Assembly (NCBI GenBank): GCA_022828595.1
Contig: JAKGHH010000003.1
Span: 51,015,759 to 51,079,758 of the forward strand
From: Nelumbo lutea
Lineage: Eukaryota > Streptophyta > Magnoliopsida > Proteales > Nelumbonaceae
DNA: 64,000 nt
Direction of reading: 5' to 3'
Position numbers and translations under genes: made by a program. The notes beneath the pieces were generated by a model. It was not told where the DNA came from, made no database searches, and saw only the letters and a program-made list of their open reading frames with translations. Positions within the stretch are counted from its first letter, which is position 1, and every line of letters begins with the position of its first letter. This document shows positions 35,274 through 48,700 of this stretch, piece after piece.

Positions 35274-37020
35274 TTGCATTTTAAACCTCAAAATTAAATA
35301 GAGATTAAATAAAAAATGGGTATTTTAGTTAAAAGAAAGTTTCACAATCTTATTCATATTTTTAATAGTAGTGTAAATATAGAATTATAGATGTGTTCAA
35401 ATTTTTCTATATTTTTTTATTCTTGTGTGTAAAAATAATTCTGTTATGTACAGTTATTTTTTGTTTAATATGATAAATATATGATATTATAAATGTACCC
35501 AAATGTTTTTTGTAAAATTTATGTATTTTTTTCATTTTTGTGTTTTTATATTTTATTAATTTTTATTATTTAATTATGACATTAAATGTTTGCACATTTG
35601 ACCCAAAAGTTGAATTATTGATCTTTGTCAAACAGGAAAATAATTTCATTTTTGGTTAGTTTTAGATTATGTATTTTAGTTTCATCATCAATAAAAATAA
35701 TCTTATTTATTACACTTATTTTTTAATTTAATTAGTAAAATATCATAAATGTGTCTAATCTTTCTACATTTTTGTAATTGTCTATATTTATTTCTATTTA
35801 AAAATTTTATTATCTAACTATGACTTCATGGGTTGACCAATTTGATTCAGATGATTGAATTGCTTAGTCATCACTTGGATAAAGAATGGTTTTGTTTTTG
35901 AGTAAGATTTAAAATATATGGGTTTATATTGTTAAAATTATTGGACATAGATATAGTTAGTAGCATTTGTTAGTAAAAAAAAATAAATTATGTGTAAGAT
36001 TTAATAAGAGTGAATGGAAGTTAATACCTTAAATATAAGACTTAATGAGAAAAGATTAAATGGGATGAAAAGAATTAATTAAAATTACATTTTCGACCCT
36101 CATAATTAGAGATAGACTAAATACACAAATATGGGCATTTGTTTCAAAAAAAATTCTATACCTTCATTGATACTTTTTCATAATAGTATAGTATAGATTT
36201 TCTAGAGATTTACACATACTTTTATATCTTTAGATATGTAACATTGTACATGGTTGAGCTGCTGAGGGCATAACTGTGGTCAATAATCAAGCATTTTGTT
36301 GAATGCATGTTCAGTTCTGAAGATAAACTATGATGGTTTTAAATGTATAATAATGTGCATGGGTATGTGATGTAATGGTAAAATCTCAAGCCGGCCAAGC
36401 TTGAGAATCAGGTCTGAATAAGAGAGCAGCCCCTCCAGTTTATACCTCCCAGCTCCCAATACCCCAAATAACTGAGACCAATAACATTAGGTACTGTTGA
36501 GAAGAACCTTGGATTTAATTGTTAGACAAGGAAAAAAGTGGAGAAGAGTTGGCTCAACAGTTAACACATTGTTTGTGTTGATTGTTAATTTGTTTCTTCT
36601 ATCAACGTAACTGCAAATATAAATATGTATACAGTATTTCTAAACTTTGTATTTGTATTTATATTCTTCCCAAGTTGAGCCTTCAGAACTTGTCGAAGTT
36701 AACATGGACATGGATGGTGATTAGGAGAAGATTATGATAGGATATAGGAACAAAAACACGTAGACAAAATTCTAGCCTAAAAAGCCATTATAGCATCTTC
36801 ACAAGTCTTTTTGTCTGCCTGGGAATTGATCATCAATGCCTGAACACCATCAAATTCGAACTCGGAAGCATCATCATAACTTTGCTGTAAGTCGAATATA
36901 CTCCTAATATGCACTCAATGTACATGACTACGTTTATATGACCTCCCACGCCCAGATCTCTTCAATCTCTTTCGGTCGACAAACAGATGTTTGCTTGAAA
37001 ATTGAAACCAGTATTACAGT
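35274..37020. other. AT-rich intergenic sequence
   Basis: No gene or well-bounded repeat is supported. Near 36,360-36,470 'gtaatggtaaaatctcaagcc' resembles a tRNA-derived SINE head, but no good B box follows. Confidence 0.4.
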
Positions 37021-37023
37021 TAA

Positions 37024-37412
37024 GGTTGCATTTGGAAATAATGCAAATAAGTGTGAATGTAAATATGTAGAGTGTAAAACGGTTCATATAAATTATAAAA
37101 TTAGGTTAGTTTTGCACTGACAAATTTATCTTTTTACCATATAGACTTTTAACTGTAATGGATGCAAACATGAATTCTAATAAAACATATGCTTTTTTTA
37201 TTTATTTTTAATCAAAAACCCACTTGAATGCAAATTTACTTCTTTTTTTATTGATGTGCTTTTACATCTTATTATCAATGTAAATATGCATTGGTTTGTC
37301 ATTTGTCAATGCATAAATGTAATGTTGCCAAACATAGGCAAAAGTAAACCAGAGTGCAAATTTACCCTGAACCAGGATTTGCACTCCATTTGCATTGTCT
37401 CCAAACACAGCC
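37024..37412. mobile_element. Tourist-like MITE (family 2), copy 2
   Basis: Ends GGTTGCATTTGGAAATAATG and CTCCAAACACAGCC, flanked by TAA (37,021-37,023 and 37,413-37,415). The interior matches 8,269-8,658. 389 bp, non-coding. Confidence 0.78.
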
Positions 37413-37635
37413 TAATAGTCACAACTCATCACTAAGGGGAAGAAGACGATCAAGAATGATATTGTGAGCTGCAGCAATGCCTGTCCGCATTTGCACAATT
37501 GATCTAAAATAAGCCTTAAAAGCTTTTAAGCAGGTGGTCTAATACCGAGCCGGCCACTTGGTTTTTACAATCTTAAACCATAAAACCTAAACTCCAAACC
37601 CTTAAAAGTCCTAACCTTAAACACTGAAACTTAAA

Positions 37636-37882
37636 GGTCCATTTGGTTCGTAATCAAAATCACAATCAAAATCCTTTGGAATTAGAACTGAAATGGTCTA
37701 TTCTCATAGCCTATTTGGCTCAGATAGAAATCCGAATGAAAATTAGAATAAACTAGAATGAAATTTCATTTTCAGAAGAGGGGAGAATGGCCATACCCTC
37801 AAATGGAGGAATTCCAGTCGGACCAAACAGTTGAAACCAACCCAATTATTCTAGAACCCTATTCTTGCAAACCAAATGGCCC
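37636..37882. mobile_element. MITE with GGNCCATTTGG ends
   Basis: Left GGTCCATTTGGTTCG and right AAACCAAATGGCCC are inverted. The right flank is TAA; the left flank is AAA. It is probably Tourist-like. A diverged relative lies at about 2,435-2,620. Confidence 0.6.
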
Positions 37883-38140
37883 TAAGTTTAAAATACAATT
37901 GGTCGAACACATAGTATCATAGGAACCAATAATTCCTGACCGGAGCCACGGTGGGATCGGCAAGGTTGGAATTTGGGAAAAGTGGGCATACCCAAGGCAA
38001 TAGATGGTTCTCTGGTTAGATTGGAAATATAGTCGAGGAATAGAATATTAGAAGTTGCACATCATTGGTTTCTTAGATGCCACTAAAGAAAATTGTGATC
38101 GGGAAAACCATGATTCATCAATATCAAATATGGTTAGAAC

Positions 38141-38666
38141 CAATGTTTTAAAAACCGACTTGGAGGCCGAATCGCTTGTGATCGAGAAAAAGCATGTACG
38201 TGTGTGTGTGTGTGTGAATATATATTTTAGTAATAAATAATGTATAAATATATTTTAGATATATTGTATGTATTATTTTATATTTGATATATGTTTTTAA
38301 TTCAATTTTTTTAATTTATTCAAAATATTAAAAATTACAATTTGAGGCCAAAAAAGGGGATTTTTTCACAAAAATAGTGGGGCAAGGCGCCTACAGCTCC
38401 TTGAGACACATAGATCTCAAAAAGTTATCAAAAAAAAAAAAAAAAAAAAAACCACCCCAACCAGACATCAGAGTGTAGAGTCATTGGCCTCCAAAGGTTT
38501 TGCATGCATTGAATGTGCAATCCACGACACGGGTCGAATGGTTCTTGACAAAGTCAATGGTTTTTTTACCATCTGACGAGTCTTGACTGAACTAGACCCA
38601 GAATCCTGACTAGGTGACGGTTCGAATGGTTCGACCGGCCAATTCAACAGCAGATCAAAAACATTG
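38141..38666. mobile_element. MITE with 8-bp target duplication GTTAGAAC
   Basis: GTTAGAAC occurs at 38,133-38,140 and 38,667-38,674. Ends CAATGTTTTAAAAACC and CAAAAACATTG are inverted. It contains a TG microsatellite (about 38,201-38,216) and a poly-A run (about 38,430-38,450). A hAT- or Mutator-type non-autonomous element, 526 bp. Confidence 0.7.
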
Positions 38667-38852
38667 GTTAGAACTCCATATCAGTTATTTTAGATGATGT
38701 CTCTTGCATGCATTATCATGGAGCACATCAATCCAGGAATTTTGTTCTAAGAACCTGCAGAAAAGCATTCACATTTGGTCCATGAGATAGTCTTGCCGCT
38801 CTAGTTACTGATACATGAATCCATGCCTAAATAGAGAAAAAACAGACCAAGG

Positions 38853-39242
38853 TAGGGGTTTCAATTGGACTGGATTTGGTCCAATCCGGTCCAGTCCAAT
38901 GTGAGTCCATTACAAATGGACCTGGTCCAATCCAGTCCAATGAATATTTTGGACCATTTTGGACCAGTCCAGAGACTGTCCAATCTGTTCAAATTCCTGT
39001 TAACTTGGATTGGCTTCAACTCAAACCTGGTCCATTGACACCTATGTTCTTATCTTTTATCAATGGACCAGATATTGGCCCAATCCAATATAAATTCATT
39101 ATGGATGGACCATGTCCAATCCAATGTCATATTGGTCCGTCCAATCCGGCCTAATTCAATGTCTTATTGGTCCGTCCAATCTGTCCAAATGGATTTCGAT
39201 TTGGACAGAATCCAACTCAAAACCGGTCCATTGACACCCCTA
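38853..39242. mobile_element. hAT-type MITE with 8-bp target duplication
   Basis: Perfect duplication GACCAAGG at 38,845-38,852 and 39,243-39,250. Ends TAGGGGTTTCAATTGG and CCATTGACACCCCTA are inverted. The interior consists of many 'GGTCCAATCC'/'TGGACC' words. 390 bp, non-coding. Confidence 0.85.
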
Positions 39243-39250
39243 GACCAAGG

Positions 39251-39798
39251 CACAACTCCCAGTCCCTAGTTCTGACATGGTTGCATGATAGACCTCACAT
39301 ACATCAATCGTATGTGGGCCACGAATGCATGAATATATGCCAACCAGACTATGCATCACATTTGTAAGGTCGATCTTCCGGGTCAAATTGGATGTCTAAA
39401 AGAGGAATACTATCTAGTAATGGGATGCCTCCTGATTTTCTGAGGTCCAATAACATCATACGGAGAGGTTTATTCAAAGTGCACATCGTGGGATTTGGTT
39501 TTGTTTTAGACATGTCTGACCCATGGACCCAAGTAATGCCGTCCAAAGATGCATGAGGAAGCTGCTAGACATGATGAGGTCATGGGGATAGGAGACAAGG
39601 AAAGAAATGGAGGGTACTTGAGAAACTCAGGAGAAGCTCAATTGAAAGTTGATGAATTTCTTACCAGAGACTCAAATGCTAGAAAAAATAGACATAATGC
39701 TGAAACTGGAAATATGATAAACTCCATACTCTTGATCTTATTTGCTTGCCATGTATATATAAAATAAAAAGTAATAAGCTGCTAAATTGCAAAACTGT
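39251..39798. other. 3' flank of the TSA gene
   Basis: Probably includes the TSA 3' UTR (minus strand). No other gene is supported. Confidence 0.4.
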
Positions 39799-42700
39799 TC
39801 AAAGTATTGCAGCTGTTAAGGACTTGGTGAAGATTTCTAGATCCTTCAATCCTTCCTCTGGAGATTTTGCATCACCCAAGACTTTCACCATGGCACTACC
39901 AACTATAACACCGTCAGCTCCCCATCCTGATATCTGTAACCAACAAGAGTTTAAGATCAAGTTTTGGGGTTTGAAAATTGGAAGCATAAATATCCATGGC
40001 TACTTGGCTTACCTGTTTTACATGTTCTGGTTTTGATATGCCAAACCCAACTGCCACTGGTTTATCTGTTGCCTGTATGTGTGAGGAAAGTGTTAGGCAT
40101 TGACAAAGAATTGGACTTCACATCATCCACTAATCAGCTGCATAGCATCTTCCAATTGATGGCCACTGTTCCTGACTGGTTATAGCCCTATGGTACAAAT
40201 TATGGGATTCAAATAATAATTTGATGGACGTAAATTGTGGTTTAACTGCCCATGTCCATAATTTTATTAATTTTCCAAAATCAAGCAAAAAATAAGATTC
40301 GGTACCATATCGTTTATATAAACATGCCCCAGGAATTTTAGCAATCAATTAAGTTATGGCAATGATGAAAGGAAGTCAAGGGAAAGAATCTTGAAGTTTA
40401 GAAAACTAAAGGAGACTCGAAAATAGTAGTGGGCTAGTTACAAAGTGAAGAGGCAAAGATGTGGAATTACAACAATGAGAGGAAGAAATTCAGATGGCTG
40501 ACAAAAGACATGGAAGTGAGGATACAACGAGTCAAATGAAATGCTAAATCCCTGGCAGATGCTTCGGCCAAACAAGGGGTGGGGAGAGAGCATCTATTTT
40601 GGACACAGTTGTAAGAAAAAGGAAGATACTTTTGGGGAGAAATAAGAAGGCTTATCTCTTATGATTGTACTCTTCTATTGTAATCACTGTTTACATTTTC
40701 TCCATTAATGAAATATGCAGTTATTCATAAAAAAATTGCAATCAATTCCGAAGTGTGGACCAAATATGAATTTACTAGCTACAGTGCATAATTGACTATT
40801 CTAGTAGGTACAACATTCCGATTCTTCTGAATCTTGCACTTTAGAAACTCTCTTTGTATCTTACAAGAGTTGTCCAAAAAGTTCACAATAGAGAGCAGCC
40901 TCTGCTTCATAGATTTGCTCGCAAGGAATGGTTGAAACTTTATGTCCTTTTAATCTAGAAAAAAACAATTTTCTATATTTAGTGTGAAATACATATTAAA
41001 CCAACAAACCTCTTTAATTTCTTGTAGAAGAGACTGAACCCGTGAGCTTACAGATGAACGAGCTCCTGTAACTCCAACTGTGCTCACCTGTTCACCTCGT
41101 TAAAACATTTAAATAATGTTAAGACTGTGGCGATTTCAATGCCATACAAATTTATGAATAGATTGTTAATCTACTTTGTAAGAATACATGTGATAATAAG
41201 CCAATAAGAACAAATAATAACAATAAATATTTTTAAGTCTTGAAACACAGGACAAGGACTCTAGAATCAATCAAGGAGAGCATACATATAAAAACTGCCC
41301 ATTGGATCAAAACCTTAAAAACTTTTTAAGCATTTCCTGTTGAAGACTTGCTTAGGGCTGAAGCGTGATAGCAGCTACTAATACCCATAGGGATGTGGTC
41401 TTATCACATTGGGCTCCACCAAATGAAGAAGTAAAATTAAATTCTGGTGGTGCGTTTTGGAAAACCCTGGCAAATCAGGTATTGGGGAAGTCTTTAGGTA
41501 CCACAAGGGGATTACTCTAGCTATGTTTTTAGGCTCTATAGGGGAAGGAAACTATATCAAGGCTGAACTGAAGGCAGCATTGCATAGCCTAAGATTTGCA
41601 AGGGACCTAAAACCAAGGAAACTTGTTGCGAAAGGGTACTTGAAGGTGGTGATAAGATGGCTGAAAGATAACAAATGAGGACCAGAATGATTTATAGGAG
41701 CTGAAAATTTTATCGTCAAAATTGAATGCAAGCTTTACATGGACATATAGATATGCAAATGTATTGGCAGACAACATGGCCAGACAAGGGGTGAACAAAA
41801 GATAAATGTTTTGAGGTACTTTGTAAAAGGGAATGTATGATCGGGAAGGGAGCAGGTGCTAGCCTCATTACCATTCTTTCATACATAATGAAATAATTTC
41901 TACTGTTAATACTCAAAATAAATGCTGAAGATTCAGAACTATCCTTCTAAACTCAAAGAAAAGACATGGAAAGCATATTTACTGCAGAATATCTTACAAG
42001 GTAAACAAATCCTTCTGAAGCTTCAACAATGGCTTTCATCCGATCTGTTGGAGTAGTAGGTGTTGTGAGAAGTATCTCAAATGCACAATAAAGTAGTGTA
42101 AGATAATTGCATAAAGATTAATTAAACAAAGCAACAAAAGCTATTGTCAGATATAACTATGTTTAATATAGAACTTCTAGGATAGCACCAAATAGTTTAG
42201 TTCCTATTTCCAGGATCAGGTATCACCATTATATATTATCTCATAAATAAACATAAAATGCCAACACCATATATCAGCAAATTATTGTGTTAAACAAAAT
42301 TTACAATAAAGCTCACCAATCATATCATATCATAAATCAGACTTTGACCTTTTTAAAAATTATCAAAAAATTAAAAGTATTTATACACTAGAAGTTTAAA
42401 TATACAAAAAAAAAAAAAGTTGCAGCATTTTCAATCCAGATCCACTATTCAAGTAATTGTCATGAATTCTACCACTTGAACACTATGTAAGATTGTTTAA
42501 TCAAGTTTGACTACGAAGTTAACTAACCCACACATAAGGGATTTTTAACCTACTATGATGAAAAATAAACCTAAAAAAAGCTTTTGAATAAACTTTAAAT
42601 AACCCAAGTACATCTCCTCCTAGTAAGGGCCCAAAAAGCATACAAATAAACAAAGAAATGAAAAGTACAAAACTAGATCATTATTAGATTGATTCTAATC

Positions 42701-45700
42701 GTAAATCAGATACATTGTAATATTGAGGAATAGAATCCCAAGATTCAAATCAAGACCCTTGGGCTTCACAATAATTGTAAGATTTTAAAAACATTGGTCC
42801 AACTATCCAAGATTGTGGAAAGGGTGAACTTGATATGGACCAAAACTCTGGAATTTTAGCATCAAGAGGCCACTTTCAGACACAAGCCTGCATTTGCACA
42901 TTTGCCAATAGCCCAAATTAATAAAAATAATGAAATGCTAAGAAAATATTTTTCTCCACTCATTGTTTATTTTTAGTTCCTTTGGGAGAGTGGTAAACTT
43001 GCATGAAACAAGAAAACTCATGGTACGTCATAAATAGCCATAGGCTTGATCGATAAATGCTGCAAGTAATTTGTAATATCATAATTTCACAACTATTTTT
43101 TTATTTAATATACTGATAATTGGGACCTTTTAATAAGTAACTGGAATTTTCAGAAAAGAATATTTGATATGTACAAGGAGTATCCAAGCATCCCACTGTT
43201 TTAGGGTAGCCTTGCTTACCTGACCCATTGCCCCTTTACCTTTATATTGTTTTTATTATCTTAGCTAGTAAATCTGCCATTACAATTACATTATCTTTGA
43301 CCCCTCATGAATCTACTTGAAACCTCTCTAGCTAGATGCCTGATGTCTCTCAAAGATATGTCTGTATAGCCATTGCCCACACTATTGTTTTTAAGCCACC
43401 CCACTATGACTTTTGAGCCCCCCCCCTACCAAGTACCAACAGCTTATGATAATTGAAGTCTTTCCTTATTCTTAAACCTTTGACGTACGGCTGACATTTC
43501 AAAATTGTACAAAGAATTTTCTTTAAAGCAATAAAACCTTGGAGTACGGATGGGTTGGCCTTTTTTTTTTTTGGAGCAAAGGTAAAGTATAGCTGTATTG
43601 ATGTAAAAGGTCCTTTGTACAAATAGAAGCTCACTTTCTATCGATTTGGTATTCTATGCTCACTTTTTATTTCTTTAATGCAATAAACCTTTGAACATGA
43701 AACACTCCCTTTGGTATTCTATATCCACTTTTACACAAAAACGATAAATCCATTGTTATGGAAACAGTTTTTGGTAATGATTTGACATGGATATGAGCTG
43801 GAAGAGTTAAGTTTGAGCAAAATATCTACAGATGTCTATGTCCCATTTCAGGTGGAGGATTCTCAAATGAATAAGCTCTAAGGCCAGTTGGAATTTTGTA
43901 AGGTAGCTAATATATCTTCTATTTTTTCAGGTACCTTGCGTGGGATTGAAAAATAAATTTGGGCTAGCATTTCATACAGATACACAATTGCACCTTAGGC
44001 ATTTTTCATGTGCCCCAGATTAGTTGTATGCTTTTGCTTGCTAGTATACAGTAATGGCTTCTCTTCACATACGGTATGTGATTCTAGATTTCCTGTAACC
44101 ACAGCCCCTTCCTATTATCTATTGCAGCTCCTAAAGTTTTTCTATTCTCTTTTCTAACCTCTTTGAAACATCTGATGGGAAAGAAGAACCATATGTGCAT
44201 CTAAGCTTTGCCAAAAGCACACGAGCACACAGTATGTAGATTTTACAAATATTGATTCTTAACATGTTTCAGGATACATTATCTTAGATTCACAGGGAAT
44301 TAGAAACCACCACCCACCATTATACCATGTGATATTTTCCTACAAGAGAAAGAATAACAGAAACATATGCATAATATGCTACACTTTACCAGCACATACT
44401 TATCATAACATATAGCTTTTAATAGTTTTAAAGTTAATTAAAGTATCATCTGCCAAAGTTCTGGGCATCAGTGCATATGATGGTATATGTACATGACATG
44501 CTTAAACTTCAAAGTAAAATACAAATAGGCCAAAAAACAATAAAAAAATACAGAATAGTATTAATAATTTATAGGAAAGTGTGGGCCCCACATTAGTGTA
44601 CTCGTGTGACAGCCTGAGTTGTATTTAGATTTAATTAAGCCATTGATTAGGATCAGCTTTCCTAGTAGGATTAGTTTTAATCCTATTCTATCTTATCTAG
44701 GATTAGTTTTTAATTATTTCATCTTGCCATGTAAGCATTAAAGTTCTTTTACAATTAGGAAACTATGTATATAATTTCAAAGGGTGGGGCGGCTGTTTTA
44801 ACACAACCAACCACTCTCTTCTCCTAAAACCCTTCCACAAGTTTCTCTTCTCCATCTCTCTTCTTCTCTTCTCTTCTAATTTTCTTTTATTTACTGTTCA
44901 AATCTGTAGTCTTGTACGACTACTTGGTATCAGAGTTTGGATTAGCGAGTCTCATGTGAGTTTGATCCAGCCGATCACATGAGAGTTCCCTAGGGCTGGA
45001 AGAATAGAGAAAGCTCTCTTCGGCTGATTCTTCGAGGTTATCTACAGCAACAGTCCAAAGATTGCATTGTATCCCTGATAACCAGGAAGAATCAGAGGAA
45101 GAGAAAAGGATCAAGATCAACCCTAGATCAGTACTAGAGGTGGCAATCAGAATTTCAAAGGATTTCTGTTCGATCAGTACTAGAGGTTGCAGTCAGAATT
45201 TCAGAAGATTTCTGGTTCAAGATCAGAGTTTTTCAGAATTTTCTGGTAAGTTTTTCAATCTTTCTTAAGATCGGAAGTAAGAATACCTTGATAAGAGGTA
45301 TGAAAAAAACTCCAGAAGATTTCTGTAGTTCTTGTTAGGGTTTAAGAGAAAACCTTCAAGTTTCAGGGCTGGAAGAGCTGTTTCAGCAGGACTGTTACAA
45401 CAGAACTGTTATTTCTTACCTATCAGTCTCAATAGGCCGACTGTCACAGATTTTTTTTTACTACTATTTCCATATTACAACTGTAAAGTTTGATGGTTCA
45501 AACTACTTAGAGTGGTCCCAATCATCCATGATGGCCACTGGGGGAGAGGAAAACTGAACAACTTGTTGAGGATGCGAAGGAACCAACTAAGGAGGATCCC
45601 ACTTATGCTAGGTGGATTGATGGTTCAAACTACTTAGAGTGGTCCCAATCATCCACGATGGCCATTGGGGGAGAGGAAAACTGAACTACTTGTTGAGGAT

Positions 45701-48700
45701 GTGAAGGAACCAACTAAGGAGGATCCCACTTATGCTAGGTGGATTCAGGAAAATTATTTGGTGATGACATGGCAGTACAAGTCCATGCAGCCACACATCA
45801 GCCGAAATTACTTATGGACAAAAACAGCTAAAGAAATATGAGATGTTGTGAAAGAAACCTACTCTCAGCCCCTTAATGTTGCTAGGGCTTATGAGCTGAA
45901 ATTGGAAGTTAGAAATCTCAAACAAGGAGAGAAACAGGTCTCCGTTTATTTTTCAACCCTAAAATCTCAGTGACATTTAATTGACCATTTTGAGACAATA
46001 GAATGGAAAGTCAGAGAGATGCATAGACTTACAGAAGACAAGTTAAAACTAACAGAGTATTTGAGTTCCTAGCTGGTCTAAATTCTGAGTATGATATTAT
46101 AAGACAACAGCTGTTAACAAGAGAGGGTGTGACTCTATCTCAAGCCTATTCCCTAGTGCATAGTGAGGAGACTAGGAGAGAGGTTATGTTGCAGCAGCAG
46201 CCTTTCGAATCTGCCCTGGCAGCAGTTAAACCCAAGTCTAGGGGAGATAAGGAAAAAGGATATGAAGAAAGAGGCTAAGAAAGACCTAGTGTGCGAACAT
46301 TGCAAAAAACCTAAACACACTAAAGACACTTGTTGGAAGTTATATCCACATTTGGTTCCAGCAAAACTCAAAAACAGAAAGGGGAATGCCAATATGGCTG
46401 TTAACACTGATAGTGCAGCCTCAACAGCCTCAAGAGGCACTAGACACCCTAGCTGTTGTCTGAGCTGCTTTGACACAATTGGAAAGTGAAGTTAGTAACT
46501 CAGTCTCATCTCCTCAGCCACCATAAGCTCCTTCAACCTCATCCTTTGCTCAATCAAGTACTCGGGCCTCAACTTATCGTGCTTCAGCTCTAGGTAATAC
46601 AGAAAATTCTTGGATAATAGATTCAGGAGCATCTGATCATATGAATGGCTTGCCATCACTTTTCTCTACCTATCATTTATCTTCTGGTAAAGACAAAGTG
46701 TCAATTGCTGATGGATCCCTTGTTCCTATTTCTGGCAAAGGACTGATGCCATTTCCCTATCCTCCGTCTTGCATGTTCTAAGCTTAATATTAACTTGCTT
46801 TCAGTTAGTAGCATTACAGAAAAACAGAATTGTTCAGTAACTTTTTTTCTGGATCGATGTGTTTTTCAAGATCTGGAGACAATAAAGGTGATTGGGACTG
46901 GCCGTGAGACAAATGGAATCTACCTACTTGGAGGAAGTGCTCATCAGGAAGATAGTGAAACTAAGAAATCCTTTGTTTCTTAGTCTGTTGATCAGGTGAT
47001 GCTTTGGCATAATAGGCTGAGTCATTTATCCTTTCAAGCCTTGAAGAATTTGTTTCCTAGTTTATTTGAATCTATTCAGATGTCTAGTTTGAAGTGTGAA
47101 AGTTGTGAACTTGCAAAACATTACAGGAAAACTTATTTATTAAGTAATAGCAGAACCAATATTCCTTTTGAAATTGTGCATACTGATGTTTGGGGATCCT
47201 ATCGTACCTCAACCATGGGAGGGTACAGATATTTCCTATTATTTGTTGATGATTGTACTCGGTTTTCTTGGGTTTATCTTATGCGTTCTCGAGATGAGGT
47301 TCCTGCATTAACCCGGATTTTTCATCAAATGATTTTAACCCAATTTGGGGTTAAAATTAAAATTTTTAAATCCGATAATGCAAAAGAATATTTTGCAAAC
47401 CCATTAGCCTCCTACATGCTTGAACATGGGACTATCTATCAGAGTACCTACCCACAAACACCACAACAGAATGAGGTTGCTAAAAGAAAGAATAGACACA
47501 TATTAGAGGTAGCCAAAGGCATTATGTTTACCTCAAATGTGCCTATACGTTTTTGGGGGGATGTTCTTCTTACAGCAGTTTATCTCATCAATCAGATTCC
47601 CTCACGGGTTCTTGATATGAAACCTCCATTTACCCTTTTATACCCTGATAAAGAATTGTTTATCATTCCACTCAAAACCTTTGGGTGCACTTGCTTCACT
47701 CAAATCCTTGGTCCCCATTGTTCCAAATTTGATCCTAAGGCCTCCAAATGTATTTTCCTTGGTTATGCCCAAACTCAAAAGGGATATTGTTGTTATGAAC
47801 CCACTTCTGGAAAAAGATTTGTTTCAATGGATGCCACTTTCTTTGAGGATAAACCCTATTATCCAAGGGTTTCTCCTCAGGAGGAGAATAGTGAGGCTAG
47901 AAGCAACTCATTAGAAGTTCCTTTACCAATCCCATTAAGTGAAGAAGGGTGTAATGGGGAAGGTTGTCAAAGGTGCAGGGATGTGAGAGTCTATCACAAA
48001 CGACGGAGACAGGTTTATTTCGGGCATCAACAGTGTAGGCTAGTCACAGTCTCCTCTGTAGATCTAGATCCCAATACCACAATAGCCCCAGTTCCTTTTG
48101 CAAATCCAGATCCAGGTACCACAGATACTACAGATGAGAGACATCCCACCATGGAGCCTTCACCTTCATTAGATGATCTTGATTTTCCCATAGCAGTTCG
48201 TAAGGTCAAGCGTCATTGTACCACATCCACAACTCACAGCATTTCTCAGTTCTTATCCTATGATCATTTGTCTCCCTCCTGTAAGTCTTTTCTCGCATCC
48301 ATTGTTGATATTCCCATTCCTAGAACAATACAGGAAGCATTGGAAGTACCAGAATGGAAAGATGCAATAAAAGCAGAGATGGATGCCCTCATTAGAAACA
48401 ATACTTGGGAGATAGTTGATCAGCCTAAAGGTAAGAAACTGGTTGGATGTAGATGGGTATTCACTGTGAAACATAATGCTAATGGTTCTATTGTACGGTA
48501 TAAGGCCCGGTTAATTGCAAAAGGATTTATTCAGACATATGGTATTGACTACTTATAAACTTTTGCACTAGTAGCAAAGATGACTAATATCAAAGTCCTA
48601 TTATCTCTTGCAACTAGTTACTCTTGGTTGTTGTATCAGATGGATGTTAAAAACGTCTTTCTCAATGGAGACTTGTAGGAAGAAGTTTACATGCAGTTGC

